Made by a program: the position numbers and the translations under genes. A stretch of DNA of 64,000 nucleotides from Comamonas sp. BIGb0152 (GTDB taxonomy: Bacteria > Pseudomonadota > Gammaproteobacteria > Burkholderiales > Burkholderiaceae_C), in the NCBI RefSeq assembly GCF_024809975.1, contig NZ_JANUDY010000001.1, positions 62,001-126,000 on the forward strand, read 5' to 3'. Below the pieces are notes generated by a model. The model made no database searches. It saw nothing but the letters and a program-made list of their open reading frames with translations, and had not been told where the DNA came from. This document shows, piece after piece, positions 8,102 through 15,913 of this stretch. Every line of letters begins with the position of its first letter. Positions within the stretch are counted from its first letter, which is position 1.

Positions 8102-8894
8102 CGATGGCTCCTTGCAACCAACGGCCACGCGCTTGCAGGCGGGCCAGAAAATAATTCACATAAGCGGCGCGGTGCGCCTGCGGATCGGCCAGCAGCGGGC
8201 TGCTGAGGTCTTCGGCCGCCTGGGCCAAAAAGCAGTCGGGCACCTGGGCCAAAATCGCTTCGAGCACGGCTTGGGTCAGCGTTGCGGCCATGCCCGCATC
8301 CACCTCGGCCAGCGCGCTGGCCTGGGCCAGCAGCACATGGTCGGCAATCGGGGCAAAGGGCTTGGCCGGGTCTGCCACCGTGCCATCCCAGGCATGGTGG
8401 AAGGTCAGGGTCGCGCCATGGTCAATCAACCAGGGCTTGCGCTGCCACATCAGCATATTGGTGTTGCGGGCCGTGCGGTCCACATTGCTGACCAGCGCAT
8501 CGAACCAGACCAGGCGCGAGGCGAAATCGTCGCTGACCGCATCGACGGCCGGGTCAAAGTTGATGGAGCCCGGCAGGTAGTCCAGCCCCACATTGAGGCC
8601 ATCGCTGGCCCGGATCAGGTCCTGGATCTCCGGATCGGGCTCGGTCTGCGCCAGTTTGGCGTGGAGCATGGCCAGCACCAGCTCGGGCAGCGGCAGGCCC
8701 AGCGCACGGGCGATGCCGCCGCAAATGAGCTCGCCCATCAGTGCGCGCACGCCCTGGCCGGCGCCCCGGAACTTGAGCACATACATGCCCAAATCGTCGG
8801 CCTCGATGACGGCCGGCATCGAGCCGCCCTCGCGCAGCGGCGTCACATAGCGCTCCACCAAAACGGTGCGCAGTTGGAAAGTTTGTAAATCCAT
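8088..8894 (-). CDS. HipA-like family kinase
   Basis: The product (268 residues from the ATG at 8894) resembles the short HipA-like kinases that lack the usual HipA N-terminal subdomain. Visible elements are YVTPLREGGSMPAVIEADD, MYVLKFRGAGQG with the likely ATP-binding Lys, WFDALVSNVDRTARNTNML with the catalytic-loop Asp and Asn residues, and PWLIDHG with the metal-binding Asp. HipA proper phosphorylates glutamyl-tRNA synthetase; the target of this subfamily is unknown. No HipB-like antitoxin precedes it, so a toxin role is not supported. An alternative ATG at 8918 with GAGG close upstream would add eight residues. It lies 59 bp after cobC and overlaps the DUF3037 gene. Confidence 0.8.
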   Translation of the reverse strand: MDLQTFQLRTVLVERYVTPLREGGSMPAVIEADDLGMYVLKFRGAGQGVRALMGELICGGIARALGLPLPELVLAMLHAKLAQTEPDPEIQDLIRASDGLNVGLDYLPGSINFDPAVDAVSDDFASRLVWFDALVSNVDRTARNTNMLMWQRKPWLIDHGATLTFHHAWDGTVADPAKPFAPIADHVLLAQASALAEVDAGMAATLTQAVLEAILAQVPDCFLAQAAEDLSSPLLADPQAHRAAYVNYFLARLQARGRWLQGAIDARA

Positions 8895-8953
8895 ACCAAA
8901 TGGTAGCGGTTGCGGCATGTCCTCGGCCTTTAGAACGTGTTTATGCGCCCGCT

Positions 8954-9958
8954 TTATGCCTCTGCAGCCAGCGACAGCCAAGCCCGCTCCAAAGCCGCCT
9001 GTGCCACCGGCGCCATCACGCCCAGGCGCACATGGCCGGGCAGGCCAAAGCTGCGTGCATCGCGCAGCTTGATGCCCTGGCTGCGCAGCGCAGCCAGGCG
9101 CGCGGGCATATCTGCCTCAGCCAATGGCAAGCGCGCCACAAAGTAGTTGGCCTGGTGGCCGGGCAGCACCGCCCAGCCCAGGCGCTCGCACAGGTCCAGC
9201 TGCCGCGCCTTCCACTGGCGCAAGGTCTCCAGGCTGCGTGCCAGCCAGGCCTGCACCTCGGGCGTGACCCAGGCTTGCAGCATGGCCACGCCATGGGCAC
9301 CCACCACCCACGAAGGCGCCAGTGCGCGCAGCGCATCCAGCTGCGCCTCGCCGGTCCCCAGCGGCGCAATCGCATAGGCGGCCCGCACCCCCGTCATGCC
9401 CAGCGCCTTGTTGGGCGTCCACAGCTGCCACAGCGCGGCCATATCGCGCTGCGGCGCTTCGCCCTCCAGCCACAGCGGCCGGTAGGCGCAATCCAGCACC
9501 AGGCCGTGGTGGCTGGCGTCTGCAGGCAGCGCTTGCCACATATCCTCGGCGCGGCCCAGCGGGCTCGATGGCTCGCAGGCCCAGTGCAGGCCTTCGCCCC
9601 AAGCCGGGTGGCGCGCGCTGCTGCGCAGGCCCCAAACTTCTGCCGCCTGGCCATAGTCGCCATAGCAATGGCGCGGCAGACTGACGCGGGTGGCCCCCTG
9701 GCGCAGCGCATGCTGGGTCAGCCGGTGGATCAGCTCACTGCTGCTGCCGCCGATCAGCAAGCGCTCGGGCGCAACCGCATGGAAGGCCGCCAGCTGCAGG
9801 CGCAGGGCCGTGTACTGCGGATCGGGGTACTGCGCCAGATGCGCGGCCTGCAAAGCCGCCACCGCCTCCGGGCAGGGGCCGCAGGCATTGCGGTTGGTGG
9901 AAAAATCATGCGCCGGCACGCCCAGCGCGTCGCTGCCACCATGTTCTACATCAGCCAT
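8954..9958 (-). CDS. cobC: Threonine-phosphate decarboxylase (CobC/CobD type)
   Basis: This is a 334-residue class I/II PLP enzyme placed directly after cbiB. In B12 synthesis this family decarboxylates L-threonine O-3-phosphate to (R)-1-aminopropan-2-yl phosphate, the linker that CbiB attaches to cobyric acid. The N-terminal DFSTNRNACGPCPEAV corresponds to the family motif, GGSSSELIHRL is the phosphate-binding region, and the Schiff-base Lys is in TPNKALGMTGVRAAY at about residue 187. The ATG at 9958 has AAGGAG nine bases upstream and overlaps the cbiB stop by eight bases. The name cobC follows Pseudomonas usage; the Salmonella counterpart is CobD. Confidence 0.88.
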   Translation of the reverse strand: MADVEHGGSDALGVPAHDFSTNRNACGPCPEAVAALQAAHLAQYPDPQYTALRLQLAAFHAVAPERLLIGGSSSELIHRLTQHALRQGATRVSLPRHCYGDYGQAAEVWGLRSSARHPAWGEGLHWACEPSSPLGRAEDMWQALPADASHHGLVLDCAYRPLWLEGEAPQRDMAALWQLWTPNKALGMTGVRAAYAIAPLGTGEAQLDALRALAPSWVVGAHGVAMLQAWVTPEVQAWLARSLETLRQWKARQLDLCERLGWAVLPGHQANYFVARLPLAEADMPARLAALRSQGIKLRDARSFGLPGHVRLGVMAPVAQAALERAWLSLAAEA

Positions 9959-11045
9959 GGGCAAAGTCTCCTTGCCCCATCGAGGCGATTCCTAGGATCA
10001 CGGCCAGGCCCAGGGCCAGCAGCAAGGCGCACAGTGCCTGCGCCCCCACCACCCGGCCCGCCAAGGCCAGGGCACGCTGCATATCGCCCGCCTGTGGCGG
10101 CCTGCCTTGCGGGTTGAGCTGGTAGACGCCGGGTTTGGAAAGCCGAACACCCAGCGCCCGCGCCATGGCACCCATCGGCCAGCCGCCATTGGGCGATGGC
10201 GTTACCGCCGCATCGCGCCGCAAACCGGGCCAGGACAGGCCCCCGGCTAGCAGCGCCAGCCAGGCGGCCGTGATGCGGGCCGGCAGCCAGTTCAGCACAT
10301 CATCGGCACGCGCAGCCCATTTGCCCGCCCACTGCCAGTGGCGGCGCTGCGCCCCCTGGCCGCGCCAGCCCGGGTAGCCCCACATGGCATCGGCCGTGTT
10401 GGCCAGCCGGTACAGTGCCGCACCCGGCAGGCCAGCCACGGCAAACCAGAACAGCGGCGCCAGCACCGAGTCACTCAGGTTCTCGGCCAGGGTCTCGATG
10501 GCGCTCTCACGCACCGTGGCAGCATCGAGCTGCGCGGTATCGCGGCTCACCAGCCAGGACAGGCGGGCCCGGCCCGCGTCCAGCGATTCACCCAGCGCGG
10601 CCTCCACCGCCAGCACCTCACGCTGCAGCATGCGCCAGGACAGCAGCGGTTTGAGCAGCAGTCCAGCCACAAGGCCATTCAGCCACCAAGGCGCTGCCTG
10701 CAGCAGATACACGAGAGCTGCATAAACCAACCAAGCACCGCCAGCCAGTGCGCACCAGGCCAGTGCCGTCAGCACAAAGCGCCCATAAGCGCGCTCCTGC
10801 GCCTGGCGCGGCGCAATCGCCTGGCCCAGCAGGCCCAGCAACTTACCCATATAGACAACCGGGTGCAGCCGCAGCGGTGGCTCGCCCCAGAGCCGGTCCA
10901 CCAGCAACGCCACCAACACGGCCAGCAAGGCCGCCATTGGCGCCTGCCAGGGCATGTCCAGGCCAGCCTGCGACAGGGCGCGGGCCAGCTGCAGCACAGG
11001 GCTGCCACCGGCCAGTGCCAGCTCCCACAGCCCATCTGCATTCAT
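9951..11045 (-). CDS. cbiB: Adenosylcobinamide-phosphate synthase, membrane protein
   Basis: CbiB (CobD in Pseudomonas naming) joins adenosylcobyric acid to the aminopropanol linker, giving adenosylcobinamide phosphate. The 364-residue protein has several membrane helices and the family motifs DRLWGEPPLRLHPVVYMG, SRDT, ESLAEN-like ESAIETLAENLSDSVLAPLFWF, LANTADAMWGY, and SPNGGWPMGAMA. It carries about 30 more N-terminal residues than many relatives, ahead of the first helix; a later start cannot be excluded. Its start overlaps the bluB stop by four bases (ATGA), and its end overlaps cobC. The tight packing supports co-regulation with the rest of the B12 array. Confidence 0.94.
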   Translation of the reverse strand: MNADGLWELALAGGSPVLQLARALSQAGLDMPWQAPMAALLAVLVALLVDRLWGEPPLRLHPVVYMGKLLGLLGQAIAPRQAQERAYGRFVLTALAWCALAGGAWLVYAALVYLLQAAPWWLNGLVAGLLLKPLLSWRMLQREVLAVEAALGESLDAGRARLSWLVSRDTAQLDAATVRESAIETLAENLSDSVLAPLFWFAVAGLPGAALYRLANTADAMWGYPGWRGQGAQRRHWQWAGKWAARADDVLNWLPARITAAWLALLAGGLSWPGLRRDAAVTPSPNGGWPMGAMARALGVRLSKPGVYQLNPQGRPPQAGDMQRALALAGRVVGAQALCALLLALGLAVILGIASMGQGDFAHG

Positions 11046-11773
11046 GGCTGCGGCCTCTTCGCTTCAGCCGTGTCCGCCCCAGCGTCATGCCAGTGCTCGT
11101 CCATCAGCATGTCCTCCAAGGGTGCGCGGTTGGCCCAGCGCTCTTGCTGCAGCATGGGCTCGGCATAAAAGGCCTCCACAGGGCCCAGGCACAACACCGC
11201 CAACGGATGGGCGCCTGCAGGCATGGCCAGCAGCTGGGCCAGCGCCTGGGGCTCAAACAGCGATACCCAGCCCATCCCCAGCCCTTCCGCGCGCGCCGCC
11301 AGCCACAGGTTCTGGATCGCGCAGGCGGTGCTGGCCACATCCATCTCGGGCAAGGTGCGGCGGCCAAACACATGGGCCTCCCGCCCCGGCGGCATGGCCA
11401 CCACCAGCACCTCGGCCGCCTGCAGCACGCCCTGCACCTTGAGCCGCATAAAGTCCGCCTGCCTCTCCCCCATCGCCTGGGCGGTGCGCAGGCGCTCGTC
11501 TTCGACCAGCGCATGGATGCGGCCGCGCATCTGCGCATCGCGCACGCGGATAAAGCGCCAGGGCTGCATAAAGCCGACGCTGGGCGCATGGTGCGCCGCC
11601 CGCAGCAGGCGCAGCAACACGGCATCGTCGACCTGGCCACCGGCAAAGTGGCGCATGTCGCGCCGCTCATGGATGACACGGTAGACGGCGGCGCGCTCGG
11701 CCTCGCTAAAGGCCGTAGCGGCAATGGTGGGGGCGTTGATAGGGGCGGAGTGGGTGTCGCGCATACCAGCCAT
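11042..11773 (-). CDS. bluB: 5,6-dimethylbenzimidazole synthase
   Basis: BluB is a flavin-destructase that converts reduced FMN and oxygen into 5,6-dimethylbenzimidazole, the lower ligand of cobalamin used by CobT. The 243-residue protein is a nitroreductase-fold member with the BluB pattern: RRDMRHFAGG near the N terminus (FMN phosphate contacts), APSVGFMQPWRFI, the GRRTLPEMDVAS segment typical of BluB and absent from ordinary nitroreductases, and AEGLGMGWVSLF. The ATG at 11773 is chosen; a second ATG nine bases downstream is equally possible. Its presence implies an aerobic route to the lower ligand. It lies 13 bp after cobO and overlaps cbiB. Confidence 0.92.
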   Translation of the reverse strand: MAGMRDTHSAPINAPTIAATAFSEAERAAVYRVIHERRDMRHFAGGQVDDAVLLRLLRAAHHAPSVGFMQPWRFIRVRDAQMRGRIHALVEDERLRTAQAMGERQADFMRLKVQGVLQAAEVLVVAMPPGREAHVFGRRTLPEMDVASTACAIQNLWLAARAEGLGMGWVSLFEPQALAQLLAMPAGAHPLAVLCLGPVEAFYAEPMLQQERWANRAPLEDMLMDEHWHDAGADTAEAKRPQP

Positions 11774-11786
11774 CAGCTGCGGGGGC

Positions 11787-12356
11787 TCAGTCTTCAATGC
11801 CGCGCTGCGCAGGGATGCCAGCCTTGAACGCATGCTTGACCATCGTCATCTCGGTGACCGTGTCGGCCACATCGATGATCTCCTGCGGGCAGCGCCGGCC
11901 GGTGATGCAGACATGCACCTCCTTGGGGCGCGCGGCCAGGGTGTCCAGCACCTCCTGCAAGGGCAGCCAGCCGTAGATCAGCGGGTAAGTCACCTCATCG
12001 AGCACCACCAGGAAATACTCACCCGAGAGGATGGCGGCCTTGGCCTTTTCCCAGCCTTCGCGCGCCAGCTGGCCGCTGTGGTCGAGATCGCGGCTCTTCC
12101 AGCTGAAGCCATCCCCCAGGCCTTCGACCGGCAGGCCCACCTGCTCGGACAGGCGGTGCTCGCCAAACCGGGCCGTGGGCACCTTCATGAACTGGTAGAC
12201 CTTCACCGCCTTGCCCCGGCCGGTGGCGCGGAAGGCCAGGCCAAAGGCCGCCGTGGTCTTGCCCTTGCCATCGCCGGTGTTGACGATCACCAGGCCACGG
12301 CGCTCGCCCTCGGGCTTTTCATAAGGCTTTTCGCTGGGGGGCGTTTCAATCTGCAT
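11787..12356 (-). CDS. cobO: Cob(I)yrinic acid a,c-diamide adenosyltransferase
   Basis: CobO/BtuR transfers the 5'-deoxyadenosyl group of ATP to the cobalt of cob(I)yrinate diamide or other corrinoids. The 189-residue protein has a P-loop in [14 protein letters not shown] at about residue 26, then [28 protein letters not shown] (Walker B) and [11 protein letters not shown], all typical of the family. The N-terminal 20 residues are polar, as usual. The ATG at 12356 is the natural start; the upstream frame to 12413 lacks family sequence. It stands 76 bp after btuD, the largest gap within this part of the array, so an internal promoter is possible. Confidence 0.95.
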   Translation of the reverse strand: MQIETPPSEKPYEKPEGERRGLVIVNTGDGKGKTTAAFGLAFRATGRGKAVKVYQFMKVPTARFGEHRLSEQVGLPVEGLGDGFSWKSRDLDHSGQLAREGWEKAKAAILSGEYFLVVLDEVTYPLIYGWLPLQEVLDTLAARPKEVHVCITGRRCPQEIIDVADTVTEMTMVKHAFKAGIPAQRGIED

Positions 12357-12432
12357 CGGAAGTCTTTCGTTGAGTCGTTGTGTCTTTGGAAACTGGGCCA
12401 GGCCCCGTTTCACAGGGGTTCAGCGGGGGCGC

Positions 12433-13242
12433 CTATCGCGCCTGCGCCGCAGTGGCGGTGCGTGGCAAGGCCATCCAGACGCCATCAATGGCACGCACCT
12501 GGATGCGGTGGTCAAACACCGCCTCCAGCGCGGCATGCGTGGCCGGGTCGTCGCAGCGGCCCTGGTGCAGCACCCGGCCGGCATGCAGCACCAGCATATG
12601 GTCGGCCAGCAGCGCCACCGATATTTCATGGAGCACGCTGACCACGGTGGTGCCCTGCGCCGCCAAGGCGCGCATGCTGTCCACCCAGTCAGTCTGGTGC
12701 GGCGGGTCGAGGTTGGCCAGCGGTTCATCCAGCAGCAGCACCTGGGCCTGCACGGCCATGGCCCGGGCCAGCATCACCCGCTGGCGCTCGCCGCCCGATA
12801 GTTCGGCCACCGGCCGGTGGCGCCAGTCCCAGGCATGCGCTGCGCGCAGGCATTGCTCCACCACCGCATGGTCTTGGCTGCTGGGTGCGGCAAACCAGGC
12901 CTGGTGCGGCAAGCGGCCCAGCATGGCCACATCCATAACGGTCAGCTCCTGCGTCACCACCTCGCCCTGGCCCAGCCAGGCCAAGGCCTGGGCGCGCTGC
13001 TTGCGCGGCCAGCGCTGCACATCCTTGCCCAGCAGCGTTACCTGGCCGTGGCACTGCGCAGCCGGCCACAGCCCGCCCAGCACCTTGAGCAGGCTGGATT
13101 TGCCCGCGCCATTGGGGCCGACGATGCTGGTCCAGCAGCCCTTTGCAAACGCGGCGTTGACCCCGTGCAGAATCGGCCGCGCATGCACCCCGGCATGGAT
13201 ATCGGTAGCGGCCAATGCGGCGCCAGTGGGTGTGCTTTGCAT
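12433..13242 (-). CDS. btuD: Cobalamin ABC transporter ATP-binding protein
   Basis: This 269-residue ABC ATPase shows Walker A (GPNGAGKSS), the Q-loop region, the signature LSGGERQRV, Walker B (VLLLDEP) and the switch His (SVLHEI). It belongs to the iron-siderophore/B12 (FecE/BtuD) class, and its job follows from its position: its start codon overlaps the btuC stop by one base (TGATG) and btuF precedes btuC. It would power vitamin B12 import across the inner membrane. The ATG at 13242 is chosen because of this overlap; the frame extends upstream to 13284 without support. Confidence 0.93.
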   Translation of the reverse strand: MQSTPTGAALAATDIHAGVHARPILHGVNAAFAKGCWTSIVGPNGAGKSSLLKVLGGLWPAAQCHGQVTLLGKDVQRWPRKQRAQALAWLGQGEVVTQELTVMDVAMLGRLPHQAWFAAPSSQDHAVVEQCLRAAHAWDWRHRPVAELSGGERQRVMLARAMAVQAQVLLLDEPLANLDPPHQTDWVDSMRALAAQGTTVVSVLHEISVALLADHMLVLHAGRVLHQGRCDDPATHAALEAVFDHRIQVRAIDGVWMALPRTATAAQAR

Positions 13243-14291
13243 CAGATGCCCCCCACCGACCGCGTGCTGCGGTGCATGCGCCATAGCAGATAGGTACCGC
13301 CCAGCGCGGCGGTGAGCACGCCCACCGGCAACTCCTGCGGCGCTACCAGCCAGCGCGCCAAAATATCAGCCGCCAGCAACAGCACACCGCCCATGGCGGC
13401 GGCCAGCACCGTGCTGCGGCCATGGCCCACCTGCACCAGGCTGCGTACCAGGTGCGGGGCGGCCAGGCCCACAAAAGCAATCAGCCCGGTCTGCGCAACG
13501 GAGGTGCCGGTGGCCAAGGCCAGCACCGCCACCAGGCCATAGCGCAGCGGTGCCAGCGGCAGGCCCAGACTGGCAGCGGTGGCCTCGCCCAAAGTCAGGC
13601 CGTCCAGCACCCGGGCGCAGCACCAGGTGGCCAGCACGCAGGCCAGCAGCACAGCGGCCATCAGCGCGCAGCCCTCCCAACCAACAAAGGCCGAGGTGCC
13701 CAAGGTAAAGGCCTGCATGGCCTGCAGAATATCGGGGTGGCGCAGCTCCAGCAGATCGCGCATGGCACCCAGCACCACGCCCACAATCACGCCGGCCAGC
13801 AGCAGGCGCAAGGTGTTTTGCACATTGCGTGCCAGCACCACCGTCAGCGCCACCGCGCAGGCAGCACCGACAAAGGCCATGCCCGTCATGCCCAGGCGGT
13901 AAAACAGATTGAGGCTGGTGACCGAGCCACCCAGCAGCACCAGGCCCAGCGCACTGCCCAAGGAGGCGCCCGAGGCACTGCCCAGCAAATAGGGATCGGC
14001 CAGCGGGTTGCGAAACAGGCCCTGGGCCACGGCCCCTGCCAGGCCCAGCAGGCCACCGGCCAGCCAGGCGCCCAGCGAGCGCGGCAAACGGATATCGACG
14101 ACGATCTGCCAGGAGGTCGGGTCATCGCGCATGCGCAGCACGCTCTCCCAGCCGGTGCTGCCCACACTGGCGCCCACCAGCAGCAACAAGACGCTGAGCA
14201 CCAGCAGCACCAGCGCCAGCCAGGCACTGCGGCGCAGGCCGGGTGCGGCATCGCGCAGCGCTGCGGATGCAGCTGTGGGCAAAGCGGCCAT
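13242..14291 (-). CDS. btuC: Cobalamin ABC transporter permease
   Basis: This 349-residue FecCD-type permease has about nine to ten membrane helices. Characteristic stretches are RLPRSLGAWLAGGLLGLAGA, QGLFRNPLADPYLLGSASGA (the cytoplasmic loop contacting the ATPase), and GLIAFVGLAAPHLVRSLVQV near residue 270. BtuC forms the inner-membrane channel for B12. Genes btuF, btuC and btuD follow one another with one- to four-base overlaps, so this is a complete importer. Sequence alone does not separate B12 from siderophore permeases; the assignment rests on the surrounding cob genes and riboswitch. Confidence 0.93.
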   Translation of the reverse strand: MAALPTAASAALRDAAPGLRRSAWLALVLLVLSVLLLLVGASVGSTGWESVLRMRDDPTSWQIVVDIRLPRSLGAWLAGGLLGLAGAVAQGLFRNPLADPYLLGSASGASLGSALGLVLLGGSVTSLNLFYRLGMTGMAFVGAACAVALTVVLARNVQNTLRLLLAGVIVGVVLGAMRDLLELRHPDILQAMQAFTLGTSAFVGWEGCALMAAVLLACVLATWCCARVLDGLTLGEATAASLGLPLAPLRYGLVAVLALATGTSVAQTGLIAFVGLAAPHLVRSLVQVGHGRSTVLAAAMGGVLLLAADILARWLVAPQELPVGVLTAALGGTYLLWRMHRSTRSVGGI

Positions 14292-15307
14292 CAGCGCGCC
14301 ACCGCCGCCTTGCCCGGCGCCTTGTCGGCCAGGCAGCGTGCCATCAGCGCCGCCGCCTGGGCCATGCGCGGGCCGGGTCGCACGATCGCGAAGGACTCTT
14401 CATCCGTGAACACACAGACCCGCCCGGCCTTCACGGCCTGGAGGTTGTTCCAGCCCGGGTAGCTGGTGGCAGCCTGCATGCTGCGGTTGCCCAGCATGAT
14501 CACATCGGGTTGGGCGCGCAGCAAAAACTCCGGGCTCAGCCGGGGGAAGGGGCCCAGTTCAGCGGGCACCACATTGTCCACGCCCAGCTGGGTCAGGGTC
14601 TCGCCAATAAAGGACTGCGGGCCGGCGGCATAAGGGCCACGGCTGACTTCAAAGTACACCCGGGTATGGCGCGTGCGCTCGGGCAGCCCGCGCACAACGG
14701 CATCAATGCCCGATTCCAAGTCACGCCAGACCCGGTCTGCGCCCTGCGCCTGCGGCACACCCAGCAACCGGCCCAGAGTGCCCAGCACCCGGTGGATGTC
14801 GGCCTTGGACTTCACATCCAGCGCCACCACCTTCAGGCCCAGGGCCTGCAGCCGCTCGGCCGCTTTGGAGGCATCCGACAGCAGCACCACATCGGGCTTG
14901 AGCGCCACGACCGATTCCACACTCGGGTCCAGCCCCCCGCCCACGATGGGCAGTTTTTTGACCGAGGCGGGCCAGTCCGAATAGCGGTCCACCCCCACCA
15001 GGCGCTCACACAGGCCCAGCGCGCAGGTGCTCTCAGTGAGGGATGGCAACAGGCTGACAATGCGCTGGGGCGGCTTGTCCAGCTGCACCTTGCGGCCCCG
15101 GTCATCGACGATGCCAGCGGGGGCGACCAGGTCCTGGTCCTTCCAGACCGGTGCATGGGCAAAGGGTTGGAGCCGCAGTTCATCGACACTGGCGGATGGC
15201 GCGGCATGCGCCAGGGGCAGCCCGACTGCCAGCGCCATGCCGGCAATGCCAGCCCATGCCTGCGCTTTCCGCAGGATGCTTGCCGGGATAAGAGAAAAAG
15301 CCATCAT
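14291..15307 (-). CDS. btuF: Periplasmic cobalamin-binding protein
   Basis: This 338-residue type III periplasmic binding protein has an N-terminal signal peptide (hydrophobic stretch about 14-32, cleavage near AHAA; no lipobox). The family pattern is clear: RIVSLLPSLTESTCALG, VGVDRYSDWP, VVALKPDVVLLS, and FLLRAQPDVIML in the second lobe. It would capture B12 delivered by BtuB and pass it to BtuCD. The start lies in ATGATG at 15307/15304, overlapping the cobU stop; either codon is possible. It sits between cobU and btuC, which shows that import and assembly genes are fully interleaved. Confidence 0.92.
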   Translation of the reverse strand: MMAFSLIPASILRKAQAWAGIAGMALAVGLPLAHAAPSASVDELRLQPFAHAPVWKDQDLVAPAGIVDDRGRKVQLDKPPQRIVSLLPSLTESTCALGLCERLVGVDRYSDWPASVKKLPIVGGGLDPSVESVVALKPDVVLLSDASKAAERLQALGLKVVALDVKSKADIHRVLGTLGRLLGVPQAQGADRVWRDLESGIDAVVRGLPERTRHTRVYFEVSRGPYAAGPQSFIGETLTQLGVDNVVPAELGPFPRLSPEFLLRAQPDVIMLGNRSMQAATSYPGWNNLQAVKAGRVCVFTDEESFAIVRPGPRMAQAAALMARCLADKAPGKAAVAR

Positions 15308-15912
15308 TTCATCTGCAGCGGCAAGCCCGCTGCCATCAGTTGAACCCGGTTGCACACCGCCGCCGCCTGTTGGTTGAGCAGGCCCAGCGCATCGACAAAG
15401 GCGCGCACCTCGCGGCCCATCGGAATGACGCCCAGGCCAATCTCATTGCTGACCAGAATGACGGGGCCTGGCGCGGTCTGCAAGGCGGCGATAAAAGCAT
15501 TGCACTGTGCTTGCCAATCCTCCAGCAGTGATGGCGCCTGCTCCGGTTCGACAGGTGCTATCGGCATCAGCCAGTTGGTGAGCCACAAGGTCAGGCAATC
15601 GACCACCAGCAGGTGCTCTGGCCGGCTGATGGCTTGCAGCTGCTGGGCGACCTCGCGAGGGGCTTCCAAGGTCGCCAATTGGGGCACGCGGGCCAGCCGA
15701 TCGCGCTGGTGGCGCGCAATGCGCTCCTGCATCTCGGCGTCATACGCGGTGCCGGTGGCGACCAGGCTGGCGCTGCGGCCGGCATCGGCCTGCAGCCATT
15801 GGCGCGCCAGCAGCTCAGCCTGGCGCGATTTGCCCGATTTTTGCCCGCCCAGCAGCAGCAGCTTCAGCGGTGCGCCATCGACTTGGAAAATAGATGCATC
15901 CATGCCGCGCAT
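15304..15912 (-). CDS. cobU: Adenosylcobinamide kinase / guanylyltransferase
   Basis: CobU (CobP) phosphorylates adenosylcobinamide and then transfers GMP to give adenosyl-GDP-cobinamide, the substrate of CobS. The 202-residue protein has the P-loop GGQKSGKSRQAE at about residue 22, then ATGTAYDAEMQERIARHQRDR (family motif), LVVDCLTLWLTN, and ILVSNEIGLGVIPMGREVRAFVD near the C terminus. The ATG at 15912 leaves one base after the cobB stop; a second ATG at 15903 is also possible. It would have both salvage and de novo roles here. Its product needs CobS, which is not encoded in this window. Confidence 0.95.
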   Translation of the reverse strand: MRGMDASIFQVDGAPLKLLLLGGQKSGKSRQAELLARQWLQADAGRSASLVATGTAYDAEMQERIARHQRDRLARVPQLATLEAPREVAQQLQAISRPEHLLVVDCLTLWLTNWLMPIAPVEPEQAPSLLEDWQAQCNAFIAALQTAPGPVILVSNEIGLGVIPMGREVRAFVDALGLLNQQAAAVCNRVQLMAAGLPLQMK

Positions 15913-15913
15913 C

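Noticed and set aside
8088..8894. HipA/HipB toxin-antitoxin system
   Set aside because: The kinase lacks the HipA N-terminal subdomain and no HipB-like helix-turn-helix gene is adjacent; its neighbour is DUF3037.
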